Positions 15,631 to 24,441 of a stretch of 64,000 bases of DNA are shown here, piece after piece. The notes under the pieces are model-generated. The model was given only the letters and a program-made list of their open reading frames with translations. It was not told the origin of the DNA and made no database searches. Position 1 is the first letter of the stretch. Each line of letters opens with the position of its first letter. Location of the stretch: contig NZ_DATIND010000028.1 of the NCBI RefSeq assembly GCF_035474595.1, positions 1 through 64,000 on the forward strand, written 5' to 3'. The translations under genes and the position numbers were made by a program. Origin of the DNA: Longimicrobium sp. (lineage in GTDB: Bacteria; Gemmatimonadota; Gemmatimonadetes; Longimicrobiales; Longimicrobiaceae).

Positions 15631-16920
15631 TTGCCCAAGTTCGTAGTCCAGGGGGGGAAGCGCCTGAAAGGGTCGATTCGCCCGGCCGGGAACAAGAACG
15701 CGGCCCTGCCCATGCTGGCCGCCACGCTGCTGACCGAAGAGGACGTGTTCCTGGAGAACGTCCCGCGGATCCGCGACGTGCTGACGCTGCTGGACCTGCT
15801 GGAGGCGCTGGGCGCCGAGACCGAGTGGGTGGGCGACAACGAGGTGCGCGTGCGCGCCGCCGACGTGGGGCACACGCAGCTCGACGCCGAGGCCGCCGCG
15901 CGCATCCGCGCCTCGATCCTGCTGGCCGGGCCCATGCTGGCGCGCACCGGGGGGATGAACCTGCCCCCGCCGGGTGGCGACGTGATCGGCCGCCGCCGCG
16001 TGGACACGCACTTCCTGGCCTTCCAGAAGCTGGGCGCGCGCTTCGAGCACGACGCGAAGAGCTTCCGCGTGAAGAGCGACGGGCTGGTGGGCGGCGACAT
16101 GTTCCTGGACGAGCCCAGCGTGACGGGAACCGAGAACGCGGTGATGGCCGCGGCGCTGGCGCGCGGCACCACGCGCATCCGCAACGCCGCCGCCGAGCCG
16201 CACGTCCAGGACCTGTGCCACATGCTGGTGGGGATGGGCGCGCCCATCGAGGGGATCGGCACCGGCACGCTGCACATCCAGGGCGCCGAGAAGCTGCGCG
16301 GCGGCCGCTTCCGCATCACCTCGGACCACATCGAGGTGGGCAGCTTCATCGGGCTGGCGGCGGTCACGCGCTCGGAGCTGACCATCCTGGACGCGGCGCC
16401 GGAGCACCTGGACAGCACGCTGATCGGCTTCGAGCGGCTGGGGGTGACGGTGGAGATCCGCGGGCAGGACCTGTACATCCCCGGCAACCAGGAAATGAGG
16501 GTCCACGCCGACATCGGCGGGCACATCCCCAAGGTCGACGACGGGCCGTGGCCGGCGTTTCCCGCGGACTGCACCTCCATCGCGCTGGTGACGGCCACCC
16601 AGTGCGAGGGGAACATCCTGATCCACGAGAAGATGTTCGAGTCGCGGATGTTCTTCGCCGACAAGCTCATCGCCATGGGCGCGCGGCTGGTGCTCTGCGA
16701 TCCGCACCGGGTGCTGGTGATCGGCCCGAGCAAGCTGCGCGGCGGCCTGGTGGAGAGCCCCGACATCCGCGCGGGGATGGCGCTGCTGATCGCCGCGCTG
16801 GGCGCCGAGGGGCAGAGCGAGATCTTCAACATCGGCCAGATCGAGCGCGGCTACGAGCGCATCGACGAGCGCCTGCGCGCGCTGGGGGCCGACATCCAGA
16901 AGATGGATTCGCGGACCTGA
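15631..16920 (+). CDS. murA: UDP-N-acetylglucosamine 1-carboxyvinyltransferase
   Basis: First committed step of peptidoglycan synthesis: transfers enolpyruvate from PEP to UDP-GlcNAc. 429 aa from TTG 15631 (GGAG 7 nt upstream), giving the usual N-terminus MPKFVVQGGKRLKGSIRPAG with NKNAALPML; GTG at 15598 is an alternative. The catalytic-loop position normally Cys (E. coli Cys115 in PGGCAIG) is Asp117 here (PGGDVIGRRRVDTH). Asp at this site is known from naturally fosfomycin-resistant MurA enzymes such as that of Mycobacterium, so resistance is predicted. Other landmarks are EPSVTGTENAVMAAALA and FPADCTS. Confidence 0.96.
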   Translation: MPKFVVQGGKRLKGSIRPAGNKNAALPMLAATLLTEEDVFLENVPRIRDVLTLLDLLEALGAETEWVGDNEVRVRAADVGHTQLDAEAAARIRASILLAGPMLARTGGMNLPPPGGDVIGRRRVDTHFLAFQKLGARFEHDAKSFRVKSDGLVGGDMFLDEPSVTGTENAVMAAALARGTTRIRNAAAEPHVQDLCHMLVGMGAPIEGIGTGTLHIQGAEKLRGGRFRITSDHIEVGSFIGLAAVTRSELTILDAAPEHLDSTLIGFERLGVTVEIRGQDLYIPGNQEMRVHADIGGHIPKVDDGPWPAFPADCTSIALVTATQCEGNILIHEKMFESRMFFADKLIAMGARLVLCDPHRVLVIGPSKLRGGLVESPDIRAGMALLIAALGAEGQSEIFNIGQIERGYERIDERLRALGADIQKMDSRT

Positions 16921-16970
16921 GGTCGGGGGGGCCACCCGGCGCTCCCCGGCTCTCACCCGGCATTCTCCCG

Positions 16971-17031
16971 GCGGTTGAAACCGCGGCAACAACGGCCCGA
17001 AGTCCGCCTTCGCGGACTCGCTGTCCGGCAT
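16971..17031. repeat. Two-hairpin intergenic element, copy A
   Basis: Stem 1 GCGGTT-GA-AACCGC (16971-16984), linker GCAACAAC (16986-16993), stem 2 AGTCCGC/GCGGACT (17001-17018), then CCGGCAT. Copies B (40298) and C (63188) keep the T-GA-A tip, the linker and the end motif while both stems differ by compensating changes. Confidence 0.7.
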
Positions 17032-17061
17032 CGCCGCGGCGCACGGACATTCTCGCACCCA

Positions 17062-17087
17062 ACCCTCTCCGGTTATGGGGAGAGGGT
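17062..17087. repeat. Short hairpin ACCCTCTCC/GGAGAGGGT
   Basis: Perfect 9-bp stem with an 8-nt loop in the gap between murA and the UbiK-like gene; similar G/C-rich stems occur at 5521-5541 and after pnp. There is no T-tract. Confidence 0.45.
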
Positions 17088-17195
17088 GGCGAGCCTGGGC
17101 GAGCCGGGTGAGGGCTGGATGCGGCGGTGACGCACCGCCGCCGCTTTCGCATCGGTCATCTCCGACCGCCGATCATCTCCATCGCCGAGCATCCA

Positions 17196-17558
17196 ATGAG
17201 CGACGAACAGCCCAGGGCGCCGCGCCCCGCCGGCATCGGCGAGGGGATCCGCGCGGGGATCGGGATCCTGACGGCCTTCAAGGAGGCCATCGAGGAGACG
17301 ATCAACGAGGCCGTCGAATCCAACGACCTGAGCCCCGAGCGCGCGAAGGGCGCCCTGAGCGGCGCGCTGGACCGGGCGCAGGGCGTGATCGGCGACGTGC
17401 GCGAGCGGCTGGACGTGGTTCCGCGCCGCGAGTTCGACGCGCTCCGCGCCGAGGTCGAGGAGCTGCGCCGCCGCCTGGACCGGCTGGACGGCGGCGGCGG
17501 GCACGTCCGCTTCCTGGAGGCCGGCTCCGGCCCGCCGGACGAGGGGGCGGGCGCGTGA
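17196..17558 (+). CDS. UbiK/BMFP-like coiled-coil protein
   Basis: A 120-aa protein. The C-terminal part VVPRREFDALRAEVEELRRR with LDRLD resembles the membrane-fusogenic (BMFP/DUF526/UbiK) family, which ends in a coiled coil after an xxRxEFD motif; the N-terminal half is an amphipathic region (GILTAFKEAIEETINEAVES). UbiK acts as an accessory factor in ubiquinone synthesis in proteobacteria; the role here is inference. The ATG at 17196 was chosen over an upstream GTG-type extension. The stop overlaps the next start (GTGA). Confidence 0.55.
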   Translation: MSDEQPRAPRPAGIGEGIRAGIGILTAFKEAIEETINEAVESNDLSPERAKGALSGALDRAQGVIGDVRERLDVVPRREFDALRAEVEELRRRLDRLDGGGGHVRFLEAGSGPPDEGAGA

Positions 17559-18346
17559 CGGAGGCCGTGCACGCCGCCGCGCGCGGGGTCGCGGAGACGC
17601 TGCGCCCGGGTGACATCCCGCTCTGGATCCAGCCCGAGTGGGCGGAGCGCTTCCCCTGGCTGGTGCAGGGGACCACGGGGCGGGGGAGCGGCGACGAGCC
17701 GTTCGACCTGGGCCTCTCCGGCGCGCAGCCGGTGGGGAAGGTGCTGGACCGCTGGCGCGCGATGGCCGCCGCGACCGGGATGGCGACCGCCGTGCATTCG
17801 CGGCAGGTGCACGGCGCGGAGATCTACGTCCACGCCGAGCGTGGCGCGCCGGGGATCTCGGTGATGCACGGCTACGATGGGCACGCCACGGAGCGCGCCG
17901 GGCTGCTGCTGAGCGCCGGCGTGGCGGACTGCGTCCCCGTCTTCGTCGTCGATCCCCAGCATCGCCGCATCGCGATGGTGCACAGCGGCTGGCGCGGCAC
18001 CGCGCAGGGGATCGGCGAGCGCGCGATCGAGCTGCTCGCGCGCCTCGGCTCATCATCCCCCACCGATTTGTGGCTGCACTGCGGCCCGGCGATCTGCGGC
18101 GCGTGCTACGAGGTGGGGCCGGAGGTGCACGCCGCCATTCACCCCCATCGCGAGCCGCCGCCGGGGCGCGCGAACATCGACGTGCGCGCGGCCATCGCGG
18201 AGCGCGCGCTGGCCGCGGGGGTGCGGGCGGAGCGGATCACCGTTTCCACGCACTGCACGCGCTGCGGGCCGCCGGACTTCTTCTCGCACCGCGGCGGCTC
18301 GGCGGGGCGGCAGATGGGGGTGATGGGGATCAGGGAAGACGGGTAG
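17555..18346 (+). CDS. PgeF/YfiH family multicopper-type oxidoreductase
   Basis: A 263-aa protein of the former DUF152 (laccase-domain) family, now associated with peptidoglycan editing (removing L-Ser-containing UDP-MurNAc errors) and purine nucleoside activity. Visible motifs: HSRQVHGAEI, ADCVPVFVVD, VHSGWRGTAQGIGERAI, CGPAICGACYEVGPEV and STHCTRC, which supply the zinc-binding His and two Cys. Starts at GTG 17555, overlapping the preceding stop by 4 nt. Proximity to murA fits a cell-wall quality-control role. Confidence 0.88.
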   Translation: MTEAVHAAARGVAETLRPGDIPLWIQPEWAERFPWLVQGTTGRGSGDEPFDLGLSGAQPVGKVLDRWRAMAAATGMATAVHSRQVHGAEIYVHAERGAPGISVMHGYDGHATERAGLLLSAGVADCVPVFVVDPQHRRIAMVHSGWRGTAQGIGERAIELLARLGSSSPTDLWLHCGPAICGACYEVGPEVHAAIHPHREPPPGRANIDVRAAIAERALAAGVRAERITVSTHCTRCGPPDFFSHRGGSAGRQMGVMGIREDG

Positions 18347-18621
18347 AGGTGGAGCGGATCGGTGCACATCGAGGTAAGGATGCACAGGATCCGGTCATCT
18401 CCCGGTGCGACGGAGATCGTCCCCAGATGCGCGCACCGCGGCAGAAACGCTGGCGCGCGCTCGTGTTTTCGGACATCTTCAATCCGTCGCGCGCGGTGAT
18501 GCGGAACCATCGCCGCGCGGCATGCGTACTGCCATCGACGCTGGCGTGGGGAATCTCCCCGCGACGCGCATCTCCTGTTGCCTGATTTCGTCCGGACCTC
18601 ACGAGGGCCATCTTCCGCCGC
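18347..18621 (+). other. Gap upstream of the metal-related cassette, no gene seen
   Basis: 275 bp without a credible ORF. No clear promoter, riboswitch or terminator could be recognised by eye. Confidence 0.4.
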
Positions 18622-19035
18622 GTGAAAGCGACCGTGTTCCCGCCCGTGCAGCGCACCTTCGCGCAACGCCTTACGGCCCTGCTGGCCGTGGCGCTCTTCC
18701 TGTTCACGTGGACAGGGGAAGCGCTGGGCATGCACGCGTGTCCGCACCACGACGCGGTGGCGCACGGAGCGGTGGCGCACGGAGCAGCGCACGCGGGCCA
18801 CCACGCGGCCCAGCACGACGCCCCCGCGCCCGAGCACGGCGACCGACACGCGTGCACCTGCCAGGGCACCTGCCCGTCCGCTACCGGCGGCGCGCTCCCC
18901 GCCACCGCCGAGGCGGCCGTCCGCGTCGCCCCGGCGTCGGTCGCGGCGGAGATGGTGCCGGACGCGGGCACCATCATCCCCCGGCTCGTCCCCTTCTTCC
19001 TTCCGTACGGCCAGGGTCCTCCCCTGCTCGGCTGA
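18622..19035 (+). CDS. His-rich exported protein of unknown function
   Basis: A 137-aa protein with an N-terminal signal or membrane segment (LTALLAVALFLFTWTGEALG) and then a His-rich region with two Cys clusters (MHACPHHDAVAHG; AHAGHHAAQHD; HACTCQGTC). Such density of His and Cys implies metal binding, probably copper, nickel or cobalt. Starts at GTG 18622. It is followed 92 bp later by a TonB-dependent receptor gene; similar short His-rich proteins often precede copper-related outer-membrane receptors. No family name can be assigned. Confidence 0.6.
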   Translation: MKATVFPPVQRTFAQRLTALLAVALFLFTWTGEALGMHACPHHDAVAHGAVAHGAAHAGHHAAQHDAPAPEHGDRHACTCQGTCPSATGGALPATAEAAVRVAPASVAAEMVPDAGTIIPRLVPFFLPYGQGPPLLG

Positions 19036-19127
19036 ACCCCCAGACATCGCGGCACGCGGGAAGGCCACGGGTACCATCGCCCGGGGCGCCGCGTGCACGT
19101 ACACACCTGGATCAGCCGAGGTGAAGC

Positions 19128-21455
19128 GTGTCCGTCCCAGCTTCGTCCGTACTCCGTTTCCGCCGCGCGGTGGCCGCACTCGCCGCGCTCGCCATCTCCC
19201 TGCTCGCCCGTCCCGCGCTCGCGCAGGGCGCCGGCTCCGTCGAGGGCACCGTGACCGCGCATGCGGGCGGCGCGCCGCTGGCCGGCGTGCGCATCGCCGT
19301 GGACGGCGCGGCGCCGGTCGTGACCGACGGGGCGGGGCACTTCCGCATCGCCCGCGTCGCCGCCGGGTCGCACACGCTGGTCGCCACCCGGCTGGGGCTG
19401 GCGGCCGCGACGCAGCCCATCTCCATCGCCGAGGGGCAGACCGCGCGCGCCGACCTGGCGATGCGCGACGAGAGCACCGTCCTCCCCTCCATCGTGGTCA
19501 GCACCACGCGCGAGGTCCAGCGGCTGGGCGAGACGCCGGCCACGGTGGGCGTCGTCTCTTCCGCGCAGCTTCGCGAGCAGCGCCCCACGCACCCGTCCGA
19601 GGTGATGAGCCAGGTTCCCGGCGTGTGGGTGAGCGTCACCGGCGGCGAGGGGCACACCACCTCCATCCGCCAGCCGAACACCACGAACCCCGTCTACCTC
19701 TACCTGGAAGACGGCGTCCCCACGCGCTCGACGGGCTTCTTCAACCACAACGCGCTGTACGAGGTGAACATTCCCGCGGCGGACCGCATCGAGGTGCTGA
19801 AGGGGCCGTCCAGCGCTCTCTACGGCAGCGACGCGATCGGCGGGGTGGTGAACGTGGAGACGCGCGCGCCGGGCCAGCACTCCGGCTTCGAGGCGTACGG
19901 CGAGGGCGGCGCGTACGGGTGGGGCCGGCTTCTGCTGGGCGCGACGGGAACGCGCGGCCACGACGGCTTCCGCGCCGACGTGAACGTCACGCGCACCAGC
20001 GGCTGGCGCGAGGGGACCGACTACACGCGGCAGAGCGGGACGCTGCGGTGGGACCGGCAGCTGGCCGGCGGCGCGTCGCTGAAGACGGTGCTGGCGGTGA
20101 GCCACATCGACCAGCAGACCGCGGGCGCGTCCACGCTGCTGTCGGCCGACTACGCGGCGAACCCCACGCTGAACTACACGCCGATCTCCTTCCGCCGCGT
20201 GAGCGCGCTGCGGCTGTCGGCAGACTACGAGCGGCCGGGGCGGGGGACGCTGCTGAGCATCATCCCCTTCTTCCGCGACAACTCGATGGACCTGCTCCCC
20301 AACTGGAGCCTGACGTACGACCCCACCGTGTACTCCACCGGCCACCACTCCTTCGGCGTGCTGGCCAAGTACCGTGTGGACGTCGACGCGCTGCGCACGC
20401 GGCTGATCGGCGGCGTGGACGTGGACTACAGCCCGGGCGGCCGGGTGGAGGACCTGATCCAGCCCACCCGCAACGGGCAGGTGTTCACCACCTACGAGAA
20501 GGTGGCGCGCGTCTACGACTACGACGTGACTTTCCGCGGCGTCAGTCCGTACCTGCAGGCCGAGGCGGCGGCCACCGAGCGGCTGCACTTCACCGGCGGC
20601 GTGCGGCTGGACCGGATCGGCTTCCGCTACGACAACCACCTCGACGCCGTCGCCACCGGCAAGTACCGCCGCCCGGCCGACGCCTCCGTCGACTACACGC
20701 ATCTCTCCCCCAAGCTCGGGGCGACGTACGAAGCCGGCCGCGGCCTGGCCGTCTTCGCCAGCTACACCACGGGCTTCCGCTCGCCCAGCGAGGGGCAGCT
20801 CTTCCGGCAGGGGCAGGCCGACAACACGGTGGGCCTGAAGCCGGTCGAGGCGGTGAGCTGGGAGGGCGGCGCGCGCGGCGAGGTGCTGGGGCGCGTGGGC
20901 TACCAGCTGAGCGCGTACACGATGACGATGACCGACGACATCCTCACGCTCGTGAACCCCGACGGCACGCGCGAGACGGTGAACGCCGGAAAGACGCTGC
21001 ACCGCGGCGTCGAGGCGGGGCTCGGCATCCGCCTTCCCGCCGGCTTCCGGGCGGACGTGAGCTGGAGCCGCGCGCTGCACCGCTACGAGGAGTGGTCGCC
21101 CCGCGCGGGGCTGGACTACGCGGGGAAGGAGATGGAGAGCGCGCCGCGCACCATCTTCGACGCGCGGCTGGGGTACTCGCTGGCGGACGCGCGCTTCTCG
21201 GCCGAGTGGCAGCGCATCGGCGGCTACTGGATGGACGCGGACAACACCCACCGCTACCCCGGGCACGCGCTGCTGAACCTGCACGCCACCGTACCCGTCG
21301 CGCGCCAGGTGGAGCTGGTGGGGCGGATGAACAACGTGCTGGACCGGCGCTATGCCGAGGCCGCGCAGTACACCGCCGCCCGCGGCGACGAGTTCGCGCC
21401 GGGGATGCCGCGGTCGATGTACCTGGGCGTGCAGTACCGCGTGGGCCAGCGCTGA
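19128..21455 (+). CDS. TonB-dependent outer-membrane receptor
   Basis: A 775-aa receptor: signal peptide 1-32 (ending ARPALA-Q), a carboxypeptidase-regulatory-like domain (~36-110), a plug domain with ETPATVGVVSSAQLREQRP, VYLYLEDGVPTRS and the hallmark IEVLKGPSSALYGSDAIGGV, then a 22-strand-type barrel ending in an aromatic/basic terminus (MYLGVQYRVGQR). Substrate not determined from sequence. Neighbours (a His-rich exported protein before, a CPCC-containing protein after) favour a metal or metal chelate over sugars or vitamin B12. Start GTG 19128. Confidence 0.92.
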   Translation: MSVPASSVLRFRRAVAALAALAISLLARPALAQGAGSVEGTVTAHAGGAPLAGVRIAVDGAAPVVTDGAGHFRIARVAAGSHTLVATRLGLAAATQPISIAEGQTARADLAMRDESTVLPSIVVSTTREVQRLGETPATVGVVSSAQLREQRPTHPSEVMSQVPGVWVSVTGGEGHTTSIRQPNTTNPVYLYLEDGVPTRSTGFFNHNALYEVNIPAADRIEVLKGPSSALYGSDAIGGVVNVETRAPGQHSGFEAYGEGGAYGWGRLLLGATGTRGHDGFRADVNVTRTSGWREGTDYTRQSGTLRWDRQLAGGASLKTVLAVSHIDQQTAGASTLLSADYAANPTLNYTPISFRRVSALRLSADYERPGRGTLLSIIPFFRDNSMDLLPNWSLTYDPTVYSTGHHSFGVLAKYRVDVDALRTRLIGGVDVDYSPGGRVEDLIQPTRNGQVFTTYEKVARVYDYDVTFRGVSPYLQAEAAATERLHFTGGVRLDRIGFRYDNHLDAVATGKYRRPADASVDYTHLSPKLGATYEAGRGLAVFASYTTGFRSPSEGQLFRQGQADNTVGLKPVEAVSWEGGARGEVLGRVGYQLSAYTMTMTDDILTLVNPDGTRETVNAGKTLHRGVEAGLGIRLPAGFRADVSWSRALHRYEEWSPRAGLDYAGKEMESAPRTIFDARLGYSLADARFSAEWQRIGGYWMDADNTHRYPGHALLNLHATVPVARQVELVGRMNNVLDRRYAEAAQYTAARGDEFAPGMPRSMYLGVQYRVGQR

Positions 21456-21469
21456 AAGGGAGAATGGGG

Positions 21470-22780
21470 ATGAAGAAGAATCGCGCGATGATGGGCGGAG
21501 TGGCGGCGCTCGCCGCCGCCGTGGCCGCCGCGGCCGCCACGACGATGGCCCGCTCCGGCTCCGCGCTGGCCCCCGCGGCCACGCTCGCGGCGGCGAACGC
21601 GTCGAACCCCACCGCCGCGGCGGACGCGCGCGGCGCCCGCTACGTCGCCTGGATCGCGACGTCGGGAGGCGCGTCCGACGTCTGGCTCGCCCGCGCGGAC
21701 GGCGATGCGTTCGCCGCGCCCGTGCGCGTGAACGACCGCCTGGGCGACGCGGCGCCGCACGAGCAGGCGCCGGCGCAGGTGGCCGTGGCGCCGGACGGCG
21801 GCGTCTATGTGGTCTGGCAAAACAACCGCGCCATCCCCGGCCGCCGCTTCCCCGCGAGCGACCTGCGCTTCGCCCGCTCCTCGGACGGCGGCCGCACCTT
21901 CGCGCCCGCGGTGACGGTGAACGACGATGCGGCCGGCCCGCCGTCGTCCCACACCTTCCACAACATCGTCGTCGGGAAGGACGGCACGGTGTGGGTCGCG
22001 TGGCTGGACTCGCGCGTCCGCGACGCCGAGCGCGCCCGCCGCCACCCGCATCCCGCGCCCGCCGCCGCGAAGCCGCAGGGCGATTCGACGATGGGGATGC
22101 ACGGCCACGGCGGCATGGCCGAGGACCCCACGCTCCCCGGCTCCGAGATCCGCGTGGCGAAGTCCACGGACGGCGGGAAGACGTTCGGGCCGAGCATGGT
22201 GGTGGACGGCAACGTCTGCCCCTGCTGCCGGACCTCGCTCGCCACCGCGCCGGACGGCTCCGTCTACGTGGCCTGGCGCAAGGTGTACGCGGGCGACGTG
22301 CGCGACGTGGTGGTCGCCCGCCTTGCCCCCGGCGCGTCGGCCTTCGCGGCGCCGGTGCGGGTGCACGCGGACGGCTGGGTGTTCCCCGGCTGCCCGCACG
22401 CCGGCCCGTCCGTCGCCGTGGACGCGCGCGGCCGTCTGCATGTGGCCTGGTACACGGGGAAGGAGGGCCGGCAGGGGCTGTGGTACGCCTCGTCGGCGGA
22501 CGGCGGCCGCACCTTCGGCGCCGCCGCCGCGCTGCTCACCGGCGCGTGGGTCCCCCCCTCGCAGGTCGCGCTCGCCGCGGATGGCGATCACCTCTGGGCG
22601 ATGTGGGACGACCGCCGCGAGCAGGAGGGCCGCGTCACCCTCGCCCGCCTGGACGATGGCACGCCGCACGTGGTCGCGCGCGAGCCTGCCGGCCGCTCCC
22701 CCGCGCTGGCGGCGGGGCCGCGCGGCCTGCTCGTCGCCTGGCACCAGGGCCAGTCCGTCCGCGCCAGTAGCTTGCGGTGA
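21470..22780 (+). CDS. Exported BNR/sialidase-fold protein with CPCC motif
   Basis: A 436-aa protein with a signal-like N-terminus (GGVAALAAAVAAAAATT) and repeated Asp-box-type motifs (SSDGGRTFAP, STDGGKTFGP, SADGGRTFGA) typical of a sialidase-like beta-propeller. A CPCC motif (GNVCPCCRTSLATAPDGS) and CPHAGPSVAVD lie in blade loops; a His/Met-rich stretch (MGMHGHGGM) is also present. True sialidase arginines are not evident, so enzymatic sialidase activity is doubtful; metal binding is more likely. ATG at 21470 is preferred over 21464 for spacing from GGGAG. It lies 14 bp after the TonB receptor and is probably co-transcribed. Confidence 0.7.
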   Translation: MKKNRAMMGGVAALAAAVAAAAATTMARSGSALAPAATLAAANASNPTAAADARGARYVAWIATSGGASDVWLARADGDAFAAPVRVNDRLGDAAPHEQAPAQVAVAPDGGVYVVWQNNRAIPGRRFPASDLRFARSSDGGRTFAPAVTVNDDAAGPPSSHTFHNIVVGKDGTVWVAWLDSRVRDAERARRHPHPAPAAAKPQGDSTMGMHGHGGMAEDPTLPGSEIRVAKSTDGGKTFGPSMVVDGNVCPCCRTSLATAPDGSVYVAWRKVYAGDVRDVVVARLAPGASAFAAPVRVHADGWVFPGCPHAGPSVAVDARGRLHVAWYTGKEGRQGLWYASSADGGRTFGAAAALLTGAWVPPSQVALAADGDHLWAMWDDRREQEGRVTLARLDDGTPHVVAREPAGRSPALAAGPRGLLVAWHQGQSVRASSLR

Positions 22781-22831
22781 CCGCCGATCAGGGGCCTTGG
22801 AAGTGTCGCATCCCCGGCGTAGTTTTGGCGG

Positions 22832-23113
22832 ATGCCATTGACATTCGAATGGGATCCGGAGAAGGCCCAGGAGAACCTTGCGAAGCACGGCGTCTCTTTC
22901 GAGGAGGCCACGAGTGTATTTGGCGATCCTCTCTCTCGGGTTATCGACGACCCGGACCACTCGACGTACGAGATCCGGCTTCTGCTGTTCGGGCGTTCCA
23001 ATGCCGGCCGGCTGCTCACGGTGTGCTTTACGGAAACCGCCGACGCGATGCAGATCATCACCGCACGCAAACTGACTCGGCGGGAAGCACGGGAGTACGA
23101 AAACAGTCTCTGA
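22832..23113 (+). CDS. brnT: BrnT family toxin
   Basis: A 93-aa type II toxin of the BrnT family (RelE-like ribonuclease fold). Signature features are FEWDPEKAQENLAKHGVSFE at the N-terminus, DPDHSTYEIR, LLTVCFTE and the C-terminal ITARKLTRREAREYE. Expected to cleave RNA and arrest growth unless bound by its antitoxin. The partner follows 13 bp later. In BrnTA the toxin gene comes first, as here. Confidence 0.92.
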   Translation: MPLTFEWDPEKAQENLAKHGVSFEEATSVFGDPLSRVIDDPDHSTYEIRLLLFGRSNAGRLLTVCFTETADAMQIITARKLTRREAREYENSL

Positions 23114-23126
23114 CACTGGAGCTACG

Positions 23127-23327
23127 ATGCGTGACGAATACGATTTCACGGCGGAGGACTTCAGAAAGGCGGAGCGCGGGAAGTACGCGGCCCGGTACGC
23201 CGAGGGTGTGAACATCGTGAAGATCGATGCGGATCTCGCGAAGATCTTTCCCGATTCTATCGCCGTGAATCAGGCACTGCGCGCGCTCGCGAGCGTGATT
23301 GAGGCACGCCGCAAGGACGCGGCGTAA
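23127..23327 (+). CDS. BrnA-like antitoxin
   Basis: A 66-aa small protein beginning MRDEYDFTAEDFRKAERGKY, with a C-terminal RHH-like segment (PDSIAVNQALRALASVI). Position directly after BrnT and the MRDEYDFS-type N-terminus are typical of antitoxins in this family; sequence similarity to classical BrnA is limited, so the family name is tentative. Likely binds the toxin and represses the operon. A strong terminator follows. Confidence 0.75.
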   Translation: MRDEYDFTAEDFRKAERGKYAARYAEGVNIVKIDADLAKIFPDSIAVNQALRALASVIEARRKDAA

Positions 23328-23345
23328 TCCTTCCCTCGCCACATC

Positions 23346-23379
23346 GCGTGCGGCCCTTCCCGGGGCCGCACGCTTTTTT
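23346..23379 (+). terminator. Rho-independent terminator after brnTA
   Basis: Perfect 11-bp stem GCGTGCGGCCC/GGGCCGCACGC with a 6-nt loop, followed by TTTTTT (23374-23379). The clearest intrinsic terminator in the window. Confidence 0.92.
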
Positions 23380-23440
23380 GCTTCTCCGCCGGAACGGATC
23401 TTTCGATTCCCCATCTCCTTCCCGCACCGATGGACGGAGC

Positions 23441-24322
23441 ATGGCGACGAAGGGATTCGACGATATCGAGGAGATCCGGGTCGAGAGCCTGGGGCAGCTG
23501 CTGGACCTGGTGACGCCCGACGAGCACGACCCGGCGAGCGGCCGGATCCGCGACACCTCGGTGTACCGCGGCTCCGGGCACGCCGAGTGGCCGCTGCTCA
23601 CCAGCCTGGACCGGCTGGGCGGCACGAACCCGCCGCATACCAAGGCGCACCTGGAGGAGCACATCCTCCGCAACTTCATCCGCTATTCGCGCCCGTTCCT
23701 GGCCACGCAGCCGGCCAACGAGTGGGAGCTGCTGGTGGCCGCGCAGCACCACGGCGTGCCCACGCGGCTGCTGGACTGGAGCTACTCGCCGCTCATCGCC
23801 GCGCACTTCGCCACGCTGGCGGGGCCGGCGGACACCGACAAGGTGGTGTGGCGGCTGAACTGGCGGCACGTGCACGAGCACTTCGAGCTGCCGCCGTTCG
23901 CGTTCCTGGTGCAGGACCTGGACGCCATGCTGCACGCCCGCGGCATCCGCTCGCTCGGCGAGCTGATGGGGCGGCCGCACGTGGACGACCGGGCGCGGTT
24001 CATCTGCATGCTCGACCCGCCCGCGCTGGACGACCGCATCATCGCGCAGGCGGCCACCTTCACCATCTGCACCGACAAGACCCGCTCGTTCGAGCAGACG
24101 CTGCGCGACGAGGGGCTGGCCTGCGCCCTCACGCGCTACCTGATCCCGAAGGAGCGGGTGAACTACCTGCGCGACCAGCTGGACCTGTGCGCGCTGGACG
24201 AGCGCAAGCTCTTCCCCGACCTCGACGGCGTGGCCGCCCAGCTCCGCCGCTACTACTCCCCCTCCGGCGAAGACGCCGAATCCTCCGACCCCAGCCTCCG
24301 CCGCGCCTCGGTGGAGGATTGA
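23441..24322 (+). CDS. FRG domain protein
   Basis: A 293-aa protein with the FRG domain: VYRGSGHAEWPLLTSLDR near residues 41-58 and HHGVPTRLLDWSYSPLIAAH near 104-123, the Arg-Gly and T-R-L-L-D-W motifs that define the family. FRG proteins are uncharacterised enzymatically but occur among toxin-like and phage-defence genes. It starts at ATG 23441 after the brnTA terminator and ends 119 bp before a three-copy gene module with HEPN-like members, so it may belong to the same accessory system; that is inference. Confidence 0.88.
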   Translation: MATKGFDDIEEIRVESLGQLLDLVTPDEHDPASGRIRDTSVYRGSGHAEWPLLTSLDRLGGTNPPHTKAHLEEHILRNFIRYSRPFLATQPANEWELLVAAQHHGVPTRLLDWSYSPLIAAHFATLAGPADTDKVVWRLNWRHVHEHFELPPFAFLVQDLDAMLHARGIRSLGELMGRPHVDDRARFICMLDPPALDDRIIAQAATFTICTDKTRSFEQTLRDEGLACALTRYLIPKERVNYLRDQLDLCALDERKLFPDLDGVAAQLRRYYSPSGEDAESSDPSLRRASVED

Positions 24323-24441
24323 CGCGACACGTTGCGGCAATGTGTCCCGCCGGTGGCCGCTTTGTACGGAACTCTGTAGGGCACGTCCGGAGACGGGTTA
24401 GATTCAGGGATCAGCCACGCACCGTTCCCACGAGGGGTGAC

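Noticed and set aside
18330-21284. Long minus-strand ORF opposite the TonB receptor
   Set aside because: An antisense shadow of the receptor and His-rich genes.
21470-22780. Functional sialidase
   Set aside because: Asp boxes are present, but the catalytic Arg triad and Tyr/Glu pair are not evident; the CPCC motif points elsewhere.
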